Source: 2-12-FULL-35-15 sp964549315 (lineage in GTDB: Bacteria > Bacteroidota > Bacteroidia > 2-12-FULL-35-15). Taken from it: a stretch of 64,000 nucleotides of DNA. The position numbers were made by a program, and so were the translations under genes. Of the stretch, positions 1-10,450 are shown in pieces; position 1 is the first letter of the stretch; every line of letters starts with the position of its first letter. The notes beneath the pieces are model-generated. The model saw only the letters and a list, made by a program, of their open reading frames with translations, had not been told where the DNA came from and ran no database searches. Location of the stretch: the NCBI GenBank assembly GCA_964549315.1, contig CAZJUY010000006.1, positions 53,168-117,167 of the forward strand. The letters are read 5' to 3'.

Positions 1-3
1 TAG

Positions 4-33
4 AAAATCTCAACGAATATTCGTTGAGATTTT
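4..33. terminator. Perfect palindromic terminator
   Basis: Two 15-bp arms (4-18 and 19-33) are exact reverse complements, each ending in AAAA/TTTT. The element lies 20 bp past the stop codon of the leftward SprB/PKD gene, so it probably ends that transcript. Because it is symmetric it could also work for transcription entering from the left edge. The U-run is only four bases long. Confidence 0.75.
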
Positions 34-53
34 CACACTTGGTTCTTACTTAT

Positions 54-3000
54 TTATTCACCTTTTAATAATGTTACATGTCCTGTGTAATCATGATTTC
101 TGTTTCTGAAATCTTTTACGTTAATTTTATAAACGTAAACTCCTGTTTGTGAGATTTCACTTCCACCATTTGCTGTTCCATTCCAACCTTGGTAGATATT
201 ATCCGTTTCAAAAATTAATTCTCCCCAACGGTTAAATATCATCATTTTAAATTCGTTTATTTCGGCACCTTTTGCAGTAAAATAATCATTGTGTCCATTT
301 CCATCAGGTGTAAATGCATTAGGGATATAAAGTGTAAATTCTGGTTTTATCTCTACTGGAATAGCAATTGAGTCTCTACATCCATCAGGACTTATTGTAA
401 TTAGAGTTACTAGGTACTCGCCTTTATCAGCATAAGTGTGCTGCGGATTTATTTGAGTAGATGTTCCTCCATCACCAAAACTCCAAGTATGTGATGCATA
501 ATTGATAGAGTTATTTACAAATTTGTAAATCGGACTTATAGTAGTTCCATCCATCGCTTCGGCAGTAAACAATGCTTTTGAAGGAGTGTAAACTACTACA
601 GTTGCTGTTGTGTTTGCAGTATTCACACATCCAAATGGGGAAGTTACAGCTACAGTAATATTGTAAATCCCACTTTGTCCGTAGGTATGTTGCGGACTCG
701 TTTGATAAGAAGTTGTACCATCACCAAAATTCCAATTGTATTGAGCTCCATTATTAGTTGTAGAATTATCTACAAAGGTTAAATTCACTTCACCACAATC
801 AACTGCTGAAGCAGGTGTCAAACTTATAACTGGCAATGGATTTACTATCACTGGAACTGTTCCAGTAATTGAATTATTACATGCATCTGTTACCGTTACA
901 ATGTAGTTTGTTGTATTTGTAGGAGATACTGTAAATGGTCCATTTCCTGAACCTAATCCATTACTCCAAACTACTGTTACGGGGCCAGTATTTCCTGAAA
1001 CAGTTGAAGAAATAATCGCACTATTTCCTACACAAATTGATGATGAAGGAGAAATCGTTAAATTGGCTGCAGTTAAAGATGTAACGTTTATAGAAACACT
1101 TGCCATATTACCTGTACATCCGTTCGCATCGGTTACACTTACATTATAAACGGTTGGTGATGTAGGAGACACATTTTGTGATGCTCCTATCATTGAGCCA
1201 TTCCAGATGTAAATGTATCCACCATTACCACCAGTTGCATTTGCATTTATAGTTGTTGATTGCCCAGAACAAATAGTGGTTGTTCCTGCGGCAATTAAAC
1301 TAATAGGTGCTGGTTGTGTAACACTCACACTTGATGTTGCAGTACATCCATTATTATCTGTTACTGTAATATTATATGTTCCAGAACATAATCCGTTTGC
1401 ACTAGCACTTGTTCCACCAGTTGGTAACCATTGATAAGAATATGTTGGTGAACCGCCACTTGGGATTACCACTGCCTGTCCATTACAAGCGCCATTGCAT
1501 GTTGCTGGGAAGCCTGCTGTTGCCAATGTAATAGGTGTAGGTTGTGTAATATTAATATTTGAAGTAGAAACACAACCATTTGCATCTGTTACAGTTGCAA
1601 TATAATTTCCAACAGATAATCCATTTATTGTTTGCGTGTTTTGTATTGGTGATGTGTTCCATGAATAAGTATAAGGGCCAACTCCTCCAGATGCACCCAC
1701 TGTTGCTTGTCCATTATTTAAACCATTGCAAGTAATATTATTTACCACCATGGCATTACTTATAAGGGCAGTAGGTTCTGTGATAATAAAACTTTGAGTG
1801 ATTGAACATCCATTGTTATCAGTTACTATAACAGATATACTTCCTGCATACAAGTTTGTTGCAGTTGATGTAGTTTGTGTAGGGGTTGAATTCCAAACAT
1901 AAGAATAGGGCGCTGTTCCTCCTGAAGGTAAAATTGTTGCAGATCCATTATTTGATCCATTACAAGTTACATTGGTTTGGTTGGATGTATATGCTAATGC
2001 AGTTGCAGGTTGTGTAATTGTTACACTTGAACTTGTAACACAACCATTTGCTGTGGTAACAGATACATTATATGTCCCTGCTGCTAAATTATTTATTGTG
2101 GCAGTGGTTGCTCCGTTGCTCCATAAGTAGGTATATGGTGGCTGACCACCATTTGCATTTACCGTTGCACTTCCATTATTCCCTCCATAACAACCTACGT
2201 TTGTAGAACTCATGTTCACATTTCCAGGAGCAGCTCCGCTTCCAACGGTAACATTTGCCGTACTTGAACAACCTCCTGCACCGGTTACAGTTACTCCATA
2301 AGTTCCTGCACTCAATCCATTGTGTGTTGGATTACTTCCTCCAACCGACCATGAATATGTAAAAGGTCCTGTTCCACTTACAACAGAAACTGTAGCCGTG
2401 CCATTTGATGCTCCACAGTTTGCATTTGTAGAGGAAGTGTTTAATACAATTCCAGTAACGCTTATGCAAAATGAATAAGATTGTGTTCCATTGTATGGAC
2501 AGTTGTTATCTTGAACAGTAACAGTAAAACAGTTAGATGCATTTCCAATATTTGCTTGGGTTGGAGTCCAGCTAAAAGTTCCTGTTGGTCTTGAGCCACC
2601 ACTTGATGTAAATGTTGCACCACTAATTCCACTGTTCCATGTGATGGTTACGTTTTGTGATGCATCAGCATCAAAAGTTGGAATGTTAAAATTAATTGGA
2701 ACACCTGCACAAGCAGTTAAGGAATAAACTCCTGTGTTATTAATACCATTCACATAAGGGTTGTTGTTTGTACAAGTGATTGTACGCAATTGAATGTCTC
2801 TCATCACACTGCCAACTAAAACTTCATTACGATATTCTTGTACTAAAATGGTAAATACTGTTACTTGTAATGCAGTTGGCGTCATACACATGTCTCCAGT
2901 TAAGTTATTAAACGTAACTGCTGGAGATGATAATAATGGTTGTTGTGCTGAGTAAGGTGCGTTATAAGTTACAGTGGTTGTTGGGCTAGTGTTAGGGGTG

Positions 3001-3617
3001 ATTAAAGTATAATATAATGAGTCTCCATCAATATCAGTAGAACCATTATTAAAACAATAAGGTTGACCTACACAAACAAAAGGGATGGGTGGATTCGAAA
3101 ATGTAGGGGAGCTATTGCAAGGGAAATTAAGATTATCTAAATGCGCCTCGATATAAATATTTTGACTGCCTGGAGCTTGAATTGTGCCTATTGCAGCATT
3201 TCTACAGCATAGGTTAAAACTCATCACCCAGTCGGTACATTGTGCTGGGAATGTTACAATGCCTCTGTATATGTATTCCTGAACACCTGGGTATGTTCCT
3301 CCCGAACATTGCGTTGTCATTGTAGCGCATATAGGAGTAACTTCTATACCTGTGTTTGCAATACGATTTAATGTTACGTTAAAATTTTGGTTGCACGATG
3401 CCGATGAAATATTTATTGAGGCTGTGTTTGGTGCTGCTACACCCGCGCAGTCGCGATAAAAGGAAAGTGAAATTTGATACTGATTGCCACCTAGGCATTG
3501 GTATGTTAAGTCCGCACTTTGTGCATGCGAAGCATAAGCTTCATTTTGTGATTGAATAAATAATATTAAGAAACTTATTGCAACGAAAACCTGTTTTATA
3601 ATAGTAGTTGTTTTCAT
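54..3617 (-). CDS. Secreted SprB-repeat/PKD protein with T9SS type B sorting domain
   Basis: A 1187-residue protein, probably exported by the Sec system and then the type IX system to the cell surface or medium. An N-terminal signal peptide (about residues 1-29, ending NEAYA) is followed by a roughly 400-residue beta-rich region. Five SprB-type repeats then follow, each with a TCNGxNNG-like start, GGxxPYxYxW core and DxNGC end. Next come Ig-like repeats, two PKD domains (WNFGDG and WSFGDG, each with a QHTY strand) and a gliding-motility-associated C-terminal domain (IPNAFTPDGNGHNDYF, NRWGE, GVYVYKI). It is likely an adhesin or surface structural protein. A GGAGG sequence 5 nt before the ATG fits a strong Shine-Dalgarno site, which is uncommon in this phylum. 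The ligand is unknown. Confidence 0.9.
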   Translation of the reverse strand: MKTTTIIKQVFVAISFLILFIQSQNEAYASHAQSADLTYQCLGGNQYQISLSFYRDCAGVAAPNTASINISSASCNQNFNVTLNRIANTGIEVTPICATMTTQCSGGTYPGVQEYIYRGIVTFPAQCTDWVMSFNLCCRNAAIGTIQAPGSQNIYIEAHLDNLNFPCNSSPTFSNPPIPFVCVGQPYCFNNGSTDIDGDSLYYTLITPNTSPTTTVTYNAPYSAQQPLLSSPAVTFNNLTGDMCMTPTALQVTVFTILVQEYRNEVLVGSVMRDIQLRTITCTNNNPYVNGINNTGVYSLTACAGVPINFNIPTFDADASQNVTITWNSGISGATFTSSGGSRPTGTFSWTPTQANIGNASNCFTVTVQDNNCPYNGTQSYSFCISVTGIVLNTSSTNANCGASNGTATVSVVSGTGPFTYSWSVGGSNPTHNGLSAGTYGVTVTGAGGCSSTANVTVGSGAAPGNVNMSSTNVGCYGGNNGSATVNANGGQPPYTYLWSNGATTATINNLAAGTYNVSVTTANGCVTSSSVTITQPATALAYTSNQTNVTCNGSNNGSATILPSGGTAPYSYVWNSTPTQTTSTATNLYAGSISVIVTDNNGCSITQSFIITEPTALISNAMVVNNITCNGLNNGQATVGASGGVGPYTYSWNTSPIQNTQTINGLSVGNYIATVTDANGCVSTSNINITQPTPITLATAGFPATCNGACNGQAVVIPSGGSPTYSYQWLPTGGTSASANGLCSGTYNITVTDNNGCTATSSVSVTQPAPISLIAAGTTTICSGQSTTINANATGGNGGYIYIWNGSMIGASQNVSPTSPTVYNVSVTDANGCTGNMASVSINVTSLTAANLTISPSSSICVGNSAIISSTVSGNTGPVTVVWSNGLGSGNGPFTVSPTNTTNYIVTVTDACNNSITGTVPVIVNPLPVISLTPASAVDCGEVNLTFVDNSTTNNGAQYNWNFGDGTTSYQTSPQHTYGQSGIYNITVAVTSPFGCVNTANTTATVVVYTPSKALFTAEAMDGTTISPIYKFVNNSINYASHTWSFGDGGTSTQINPQHTYADKGEYLVTLITISPDGCRDSIAIPVEIKPEFTLYIPNAFTPDGNGHNDYFTAKGAEINEFKMMIFNRWGELIFETDNIYQGWNGTANGGSEISQTGVYVYKINVKDFRNRNHDYTGHVTLLKGE

Positions 3618-3833
3618 AATAATCCTCCGTTTCTTTTAAATGGGTAAAACAATAAATTAAGAACTTACCTCTTTCAACGCCCCAAAAAATAAAGAGTTTC
3701 AAAAAAGCTAATAAAAATTCTATTTTGTTAATTAGCTGAAAGTGCCCAAAAATAAAAAGATACAAAAGGTTGAAACTTAATAAAATTTGTTTCGTACAAC
3801 TATGCCAGTGGTTAGAATCTTTAAAGAAATAGC

Positions 3834-5924
3834 TCAAATAATTAATCCTATCACAACCACATCATCCACTTGTTCTAAGTTTCCTTTCCAATTATCAAAT
3901 GTGTTTGCAATTATTTCTTTTTGAGTATCTATTGGCTTGTTATAATTTTCGGATAGCAATTTTTTGAGCTGATTGTATTTGAATTTTTTCCCTTTGTCGC
4001 CACCAAATTGGTCAGCATACCCATCACTAAACAAATAAACAGCATCTCCTTTTTGTAGTTGAATTTTATGGTTGGTGTAATTATCTACAATACCATCTAA
4101 ATTTATTCCTATTGGAAATTTATCAGCTTTTATCTCAAATATTTTTTGGTTTCTTACATAATATAAAGAATTGAATGCACCAGCATATTGCAATTCATTT
4201 GTTTTAGTATTTAAAGTGCACAAAGATAAATCCATTCCATCTTTAACTCCTTTACCATCTTCTGATTGGCGTAATGTTTTTGTAACACCAGCATCTAAAT
4301 GTTTTAAAATTTCTGCAGGTTCTGTTAAACCAACTTCATTTACTGCTTGAGTTAATAAGTTAAACCCTACCACACTCATTAAGGCACCTGGAACTCCATG
4401 GCCAGTACAATCAACTGCTGCGAAACAAACAAATTCATTTTTTTGTTCTATCCAATAAAAATCACCGCTAACAATATCTTTTGGTCTGTAAAAAATAAAA
4501 CTATTGGGTAAAAGCGTTTTCCAGTGTTGATTGGGCGGCAAGATAGACTCCTGAATGCGTTTGGCATAATTAATACTATCTGTAATTTCTTTTTTTTGCT
4601 GAGTTATTTCAATATTTTGATGTTCTAATAATTTGTTTGCTTTTTGTTTTAACTGGAATCTGTTTAGTAAAAACAACGATAGAGTTACGACTAGCAAAAT
4701 GGATACTATTAAAATAAACATCCACATTTTGTTTTTGTTCAACTGCAATGACTGAATCTCAGATTCCTTTGTAATTATTTCTAATTCTTTTTGTCGTTTT
4801 TCCGATTCATATTTTGTTTGTAATTCATTTAGTTGTTTAGTATTTTCAGAGTTAAAAATCGAGTCTTTTATATTTATCAACTCTTTTTGGCTTTCAAATG
4901 CTTTTTGATAATTTCCCATTTTAGCATATGATTCAGAATAGGTTTCATATCCGTATCTTATTAACTCTTTTGCATTTAACTCTTTAGCAATAGCCATTGC
5001 CCTGTCTAAGTATTGAAAACCTTTTTCGTATTTTGATCGATTACAATAATTGCTACCCATACTAAAAAGTGTTATTGCTAAGTTGTATTTATCTTTTAGC
5101 TTTTCTCTAATTTTTAATGATTGTTCAAAATAGAATAAAGCAACTTCATGTTTCCCTTCATCTTCATACACACTTCCAATATTATTTAATGTAAGAGCTG
5201 TCCCCGATTCGTCATTTGCTTCTTTTCTTGCGACTAATGCTTTTCTATTGTATTCTAAACTTTTTGCTGTGTCTCCTTTGACTTTATAGATTAAGGCAAT
5301 GTTGTGTAGTGAGTTGCCAATTCCTCTTTTGTTATTTATTTCTGTTTTTATTTTTAATGACTTATGTTGATACTCTAATGCTTCATCATATTTGCCAAGA
5401 AATTTATAAATTAAAGCAATGTTGTTATAAGTACTTCCAAGCTGCCATTTACTTCCTCCTACTTCTTCAGAAATTTTTAATGATTGTAAATAATAATCTA
5501 AAGCTTTGTTATAATCCGCTTTGTCGTCATACACTAAACCAATATTGTTTAGGGCAACTGCAATTTTATTTTTATTATTTAGTTGTTTCGCAATTTTTAA
5601 TGAACGGTTAAAATATTCTAAAGCTTTTTCATAATTGCTGGAATAATAGGAGATAAGTCCGATGTTATTATAAGAATTCATTTTCCCTTCATTAAAATCA
5701 ATTTTTTCAGATAGGGTCAATGCTTCGTTTGCCAGTTTTAAAGCATCTTCTGTGTTGTCTGCAGAGTATTCGTAAGCAAGCTCATTTGTTATTTTAATTC
5801 GTAATGTATCAACAATATTTTTTTGAAGAATATTTTTTAAACTATCGGCAGTATGGTTGCTTTGAGAAACTGAAAATTTCGCAAACAGGAATAGCAATAG
5901 AAAATATGCAATTTTTTGTTTCAT
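3834..5924 (-). CDS. TPR sensor with SpoIIE-type PP2C phosphatase domain
   Basis: A 696-residue protein, likely a membrane-bound serine/threonine phosphatase of the SpoIIE/RsbU type. Order: signal peptide (MKQKIAYFLLLFLFAKFSVSQ), about seven TPR units (repeated NNIGLxYxxxGxYxxALxYxxxSLKI), a coiled coil, one membrane span (MWMFILIVSILLVVTLSLFLL), a second coiled coil, the linker DSINYAKRIQESILPP and the phosphatase domain from about residue 470. The metal-binding signatures DIVSGDFYW, VDCTGHGVPGA, SDGYADQFGG and a final VDDVVVIG are all intact. The TPR part would be periplasmic and the phosphatase cytoplasmic. It is the last gene of a three-gene operon; its ATG overlaps the stop of the gene before it by one base (TAATG). 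No anti-sigma-factor partner is encoded nearby, so the substrate is unknown. Confidence 0.88.
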   Translation of the reverse strand: MKQKIAYFLLLFLFAKFSVSQSNHTADSLKNILQKNIVDTLRIKITNELAYEYSADNTEDALKLANEALTLSEKIDFNEGKMNSYNNIGLISYYSSNYEKALEYFNRSLKIAKQLNNKNKIAVALNNIGLVYDDKADYNKALDYYLQSLKISEEVGGSKWQLGSTYNNIALIYKFLGKYDEALEYQHKSLKIKTEINNKRGIGNSLHNIALIYKVKGDTAKSLEYNRKALVARKEANDESGTALTLNNIGSVYEDEGKHEVALFYFEQSLKIREKLKDKYNLAITLFSMGSNYCNRSKYEKGFQYLDRAMAIAKELNAKELIRYGYETYSESYAKMGNYQKAFESQKELINIKDSIFNSENTKQLNELQTKYESEKRQKELEIITKESEIQSLQLNKNKMWMFILIVSILLVVTLSLFLLNRFQLKQKANKLLEHQNIEITQQKKEITDSINYAKRIQESILPPNQHWKTLLPNSFIFYRPKDIVSGDFYWIEQKNEFVCFAAVDCTGHGVPGALMSVVGFNLLTQAVNEVGLTEPAEILKHLDAGVTKTLRQSEDGKGVKDGMDLSLCTLNTKTNELQYAGAFNSLYYVRNQKIFEIKADKFPIGINLDGIVDNYTNHKIQLQKGDAVYLFSDGYADQFGGDKGKKFKYNQLKKLLSENYNKPIDTQKEIIANTFDNWKGNLEQVDDVVVIGLII

Positions 5925-8900
5925 TATATTTTAATTCCGATTACCAATATATCATCAACTTGTTCTAGGTTCCCTTGCCATTCAGAAATTGTTTTGTCTA
6001 GCAGCACCCCTTGTTCTTCCATTTCGGTGTTTTTTTGTAAAGCTATTAAAGTTTGATGAAATCTTTTCACCATATATTTTTTACCTTTTTCTCCGCCAAA
6101 TTGATCAGCGTATCCATCCGTTGTCATATAAATAACATCTCCTTTTTCTAATTCTAAAGTATGATTTGTAAACACACGATCTTCATTCATCTGATCTCCA
6201 CCGATGGGCTGTTTATCAGCTTTAATTTCTTGCAATTTATTTTCTTTAATAAGTATTAAAGAACGATTTGCTCCTGCATACTGCAATTGTGTTTTGTTGT
6301 TATTAAATACACAAATAGAAATATCCATTCCATCACGAGTTTCGCTTTGTTCTAAATCTTGTTTTAAAGATTGCCGAACGCGTTCATGAAGTAAGTTTAA
6401 AATTTTGGCTGGTGTAACAATATTTTTTTCTATTACAATTTCATTAAGTAAGGTATTTCCAATCATACTCATAAATGCACCAGGAACACCATGTCCTGTG
6501 CAATCAACGCATGCAATAATGTATTGATTGTTATGTTTTGTAAACCAGTAAAAATCACCACTTACAATATCTCTTGGTTTAAATAGTACGAATGATTTTG
6601 GGAATGTTTTTTTTATTTCGTCCTTTAATGGAAGTATTGCTTCTTGAATGCGTTTTGCATAATTGATACTTGATTTTATATCATTGTAAGCAACTTCTAT
6701 AATTGTATTTTTTTCTATTAGTTCTTCTTTTTGCTTTACAACTTCAGATGTTCTTTCTGATACTATTCGTTCGAGTTTTATTTTTGCTACTTGTAGTCGT
6801 CTAACACTTAATTGAACTATTAGAATAATAATAATGATAAGTCCTAAGAAGTAAAATACATAAGCCCAAATTGTTCTATATAAAGGAGGCAGTATGGTAA
6901 ACTTATAATTAGCTATTGTACTTTCATGCTCATATATATTTTTTGCTTTTACTGAAAAGGTGTATTCGCCTTCATAGAGATTAGTGTATTGTTTTACTCC
7001 TGTTGAAGACCAATCCGACCAAGCAGTATCAAAGCCCGAAAGCTTATAACTGTAAAGTAATTTATCTTCTCTTTCAAAAAATGCAGCAGCGTAATCAAAG
7101 GAAATAGAATTGTAATTATAGTTGATAGTTTGTTCAATATTTTTTTTAGTGCTATCACTTACAATGATATTAAGCAAGGAGTCTTTTCCGATTGTTACTT
7201 TTCTAATAATTGTATTATAATTAGGAGAGTAGTTCTTTTTAATGCCTCCGTCATATCTTACAAGCACATCTGTTAATCCTATCCACAATATTTTATCACT
7301 ATTTTGATAAAAAGTGTAGCCTTGATTTTCTAGGAATAATAATGCTTTTTGAGTGATTTTTCCTCCTGCTGATTTTTTGTTTAATAAATCTAATTTGTTG
7401 CCACTATGATTGTATGTTATATCTAAGCCTTTTGAAATGGCAAAACATTTCTGTTTACCCTTGTCTAAGTTTGGAAGATATTCGTAGGTGTTTGTTGTAG
7501 TGAAAAAAAATAATTTATCATTGTTGTTTACAATATTCGTAGCTTGTTTAGGTGCACCCTGCGTACTATCATATTGAGATATTTTATAATTTAATTTCGC
7601 ATCTAATGTTATTTTTAAGATTCCACTATTTCTTGTTGCTGCCCATAGTTCAGAATTTACATTCTTGTTTATTTCTATTAAATGTAAGACATCACTTGTG
7701 GGAATTTCAATGTATTTAATGATTTTCCATTCATTGTTTTTATCTTTTTCTAAAATTTTTAACCCGTCTTTTTCTCCAACATACATTCTATTGCTATTAG
7801 TAGTTGAATTACACAGAACAGTTGAATAAGCTTTAGTTAGCCTTTTGCTATTATTCCCAACTATTTCAAATACACCGTCACTAGTTGCTGCAAACAGTTG
7901 ATTTCCATTTGCATTAAAATTCCAAACTTCAAAATAAGTTCCTCCTATTTGTTCAAATTGTAATGGTTTTGGCTTTCCGCTAATATTATTATCGTTTAAA
8001 ATAGCTGAACTCATCCCTGAAGTAGTTCCTAAATAAATTTTATTATTAAAAATAATAATCGACTCAATATTACCACTAAACCCTGTTTTATTGCTGTAAT
8101 AATATAATGGAGAATGAATAGATATTTTACCGATACCATTATTTGTACACACCCACAGTTGATCTTCAGAATCAAAAAAAATGTTTGCTATAGATTCATC
8201 GTTTAAACCATCTGTTTTGTTGATTCGACTAGTAATTTCTAGATTTTTATTTAGAAAAAACAATCCAGAACGTGTATTTAAAATAATAGAGGAATCATTA
8301 AACCACCTTATTCCCAGAGGGCCTGCATCTAGTATTTCTTTTTGTGAAACAGGGTTTATTTTTTTTGTTTCATTTGTTGCAAGATTCATTATAAAGAAAC
8401 CTTGATCAACAGATAATGCAATGATTTGGTTTGTGTTTTCTTTTGGGTAATTTACCATTCCAACGATAGGCTCGTTGGCAAACAACTCTCCTCCAGAAAT
8501 TAATGTTGTTTTTTTTCCATCAAATTGTAGCATGCCAATTTTGCGTTCTCGAAAATAAATTTTGTCCCCTATTTTGAATGAGATAGATGCAAAAGAATTT
8601 GATGAAGGTGGAATTGTTTTTACAATCCCATTCTCATATACAAATAAGTTTTCACTGGACTGAAATATAACTGCATCATTAAGTTCATGAATTTCCCATA
8701 TATCTGCAAATTTTTTTGCTTCTTGATTTAAGTTTTTTGAGATCGATTGATAGGTCATTTCACCTTTTTCATTTGGTTTTAAGTACCCAAATTCTCCAAC
8801 TGCCCCAACGTAAATAGTTCCTTTTTTATCTTTTATCAAAGAGCGAATAGCAACACCGCTTGTAATAAATATCTTTCGCCAAGATTTCCCGTCATACTCA

Positions 8901-9088
8901 AGTATATTAGTACTGTTGCCAAAATAAAGAACGCCTCTCTCATCTTGCACACAATTCCAAACTTGCATAAAACCATTGTACTCTTTTGGTGAATAGTTGC
9001 GTATTGGATAGCCATTGTACTGAGCAAACAGTTTTATGCTATAGCAAAGAATTAATAAGGTGAAAAATATTTTTTTAAGGTAATACAC
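5924..9088 (-). CDS. Reg_prop/Y_Y_Y sensor with SpoIIE-type phosphatase domain
   Basis: A 1054-residue membrane sensor phosphatase. A signal peptide (ending KLFAQ) leads into two-component-regulator-type beta-propeller repeats (for example LWVCTNNGIGKIS, LWAATRNSGILKI). A Y_Y_Y domain (YSYKLSGFDTAWSDWS, FSVKAKNIYEHES), one membrane span (YVFYFLGLIIIIILIVQLSV), a coiled coil and a SpoIIE phosphatase domain (DIVSGDFYW at about residues 840-848, VDCTGHGVPGA, TDGYADQFGG, VDDILVIG) follow. The architecture matches hybrid two-component sensors of Bacteroidota but with a phosphatase in place of a histidine kinase. The start is GTG (CAC on the plus strand at 9086-9088), chosen because it gives a clean signal peptide. 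The middle gene of a three-gene operon. Confidence 0.88.
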   Translation of the reverse strand: MYYLKKIFFTLLILCYSIKLFAQYNGYPIRNYSPKEYNGFMQVWNCVQDERGVLYFGNSTNILEYDGKSWRKIFITSGVAIRSLIKDKKGTIYVGAVGEFGYLKPNEKGEMTYQSISKNLNQEAKKFADIWEIHELNDAVIFQSSENLFVYENGIVKTIPPSSNSFASISFKIGDKIYFRERKIGMLQFDGKKTTLISGGELFANEPIVGMVNYPKENTNQIIALSVDQGFFIMNLATNETKKINPVSQKEILDAGPLGIRWFNDSSIILNTRSGLFFLNKNLEITSRINKTDGLNDESIANIFFDSEDQLWVCTNNGIGKISIHSPLYYYSNKTGFSGNIESIIIFNNKIYLGTTSGMSSAILNDNNISGKPKPLQFEQIGGTYFEVWNFNANGNQLFAATSDGVFEIVGNNSKRLTKAYSTVLCNSTTNSNRMYVGEKDGLKILEKDKNNEWKIIKYIEIPTSDVLHLIEINKNVNSELWAATRNSGILKITLDAKLNYKISQYDSTQGAPKQATNIVNNNDKLFFFTTTNTYEYLPNLDKGKQKCFAISKGLDITYNHSGNKLDLLNKKSAGGKITQKALLFLENQGYTFYQNSDKILWIGLTDVLVRYDGGIKKNYSPNYNTIIRKVTIGKDSLLNIIVSDSTKKNIEQTINYNYNSISFDYAAAFFEREDKLLYSYKLSGFDTAWSDWSSTGVKQYTNLYEGEYTFSVKAKNIYEHESTIANYKFTILPPLYRTIWAYVFYFLGLIIIIILIVQLSVRRLQVAKIKLERIVSERTSEVVKQKEELIEKNTIIEVAYNDIKSSINYAKRIQEAILPLKDEIKKTFPKSFVLFKPRDIVSGDFYWFTKHNNQYIIACVDCTGHGVPGAFMSMIGNTLLNEIVIEKNIVTPAKILNLLHERVRQSLKQDLEQSETRDGMDISICVFNNNKTQLQYAGANRSLILIKENKLQEIKADKQPIGGDQMNEDRVFTNHTLELEKGDVIYMTTDGYADQFGGEKGKKYMVKRFHQTLIALQKNTEMEEQGVLLDKTISEWQGNLEQVDDILVIGIKI

Positions 9089-9105
9089 GTAATAAAAATA
9101 AGCTA

Positions 9106-10380
9106 TTATTTCAAACGATTTAAATTTTTTTCAATGTACTTGTCTTTTGGTAGTAAAGACTGTTGTATTCGTTTAGCGTAATGAATGCTATCTAAAATTT
9201 CTTTTTGTTTACCATCAACAATAGCTTTCTGGAATTCAACTTCTCGTTTTTGTTCTAAAATAAGTTCGTTTGCTTTTTGTTTGTTCTTATAACCAATAAA
9301 AATGGTTGCTATTACAATCAATAATAATGCTGATAGTATATATAGATTTTGTGTTTTAGCAGTTTGTTGTTCAAGTTTAACCTCTTTTATTTCGTTTTCT
9401 TTATTTAGGTTTTCGATTTGCAGTTGTTTTTTTTCATTTTGATATTTAGCTTCCATTTCATTTATAAGCCTTGCGTTTTCTGTGTTGTAAATTGTGTCTT
9501 TTAGGTTTGAGTATTCTGCAAAGTATTCATAAGCTTTTATGTAATTGTTTTGTTTTATATAAATATCAGAAGCCATTCTGTAGGAGTGTTTCAATAAATC
9601 CACATAGTTTATTTCTTTGGAAAGTTCTATGCATTTATTAAAATTCGTAAGGGCATTATCATATTGTTTCATTTGTAAATACACTTCGCCAATATTTGTG
9701 TAGTTAATTGCAACTGATTTTTTGTCATCTAGCTCTAGTCGCAATTTCAATCCCTTATTTAAATAAGAGATGGCCTCATTATACTTGCTTTGTGATGCAT
9801 AAACTTCTGCTAAATAATTTAAACAGTAAGATTCTCCTAATTTATTATGTGATGATTGGTAAATTTTTAGCCCTTTCGTAAAACAGTCTATAGCTAAAAA
9901 TGTATCATTGTTAAGTTGATGAATAAGTCCTATATCGCCCAATGAAGAAGCCATTGCGGAGCTATCATTCATTGATTTTGCTAGGTTATATCCGGCAGTA
10001 AATTGCTCCAAAGACGCTTTTAAATTATTTTGTTTTTTATAATATGTTCCATAATAGTTATACATGGAAATTAAAACATCGTTATATTTTTCTTGCTCAG
10101 CTATTTTCACAGCTTTTTGATAATACTCTAATGCTTTTGGGTAATTTCCTTTGTAATAATTCGCAATGCCTTTGTTTTTATAGCCTTCTGCAAGAGCGTG
10201 TTTGTTGTGGTTGGACTCAGCATATTTTATTAATTGTTCAGCAAAATAAATACTGCTATCTAAATTTGTGTTGGTAGTTCGGTTAAAATTATTTAATAAG
10301 ACAGATAGTGTATCTGCTTTAGTTTTGTTAGTAAGTATTACTAGGAATATAGTTATATATATTTTAAATAGTTCTTTCAT
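9106..10380 (-). CDS. TPR sensor lacking its phosphatase domain
   Basis: A 424-residue protein built like the TPR-SpoIIE protein encoded downstream: signal peptide (ending TNKTKA), six or seven TPR units, coiled coil, membrane span (YILSALLLIVIATIFIGY at about 347-365) and a second coiled coil. It ends DSIHYAKRIQQSLLPKDKY plus nine residues, exactly at the linker that joins the sensor to the phosphatase in the two neighbours (DSINYAKRIQESILP). The catalytic domain is absent, and no remnant of it is visible in the 17 bp before the next gene. It is first in the operon. It may be a truncated paralogue, or a sensor or decoy subunit that pairs with the intact phosphatases. The TPR and membrane parts are certain; the function is not. 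Confidence 0.8.
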   Translation of the reverse strand: MKELFKIYITIFLVILTNKTKADTLSVLLNNFNRTTNTNLDSSIYFAEQLIKYAESNHNKHALAEGYKNKGIANYYKGNYPKALEYYQKAVKIAEQEKYNDVLISMYNYYGTYYKKQNNLKASLEQFTAGYNLAKSMNDSSAMASSLGDIGLIHQLNNDTFLAIDCFTKGLKIYQSSHNKLGESYCLNYLAEVYASQSKYNEAISYLNKGLKLRLELDDKKSVAINYTNIGEVYLQMKQYDNALTNFNKCIELSKEINYVDLLKHSYRMASDIYIKQNNYIKAYEYFAEYSNLKDTIYNTENARLINEMEAKYQNEKKQLQIENLNKENEIKEVKLEQQTAKTQNLYILSALLLIVIATIFIGYKNKQKANELILEQKREVEFQKAIVDGKQKEILDSIHYAKRIQQSLLPKDKYIEKNLNRLK

Positions 10381-10450
10381 AAATTATTCAATAAATATAA
10401 CTGATTTAAGCATAAATTAAGTTTTTGTAATAATATTTTTTTAGATTTAA

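Noticed and set aside
1213..1434. Open frame on the opposite strand of SprB repeats, also at 60678-61049 and 58599-58829
   Set aside because: SprB repeats use few stop-forming codons in antisense, so long open frames appear by composition; none shows a domain.
3541..3837. 98-residue leftward ORF overlapping the start of the SprB/PKD gene
   Set aside because: It overlaps the signal-peptide region of a clear gene in another frame, has no recognisable domain and covers AT-rich leader sequence.
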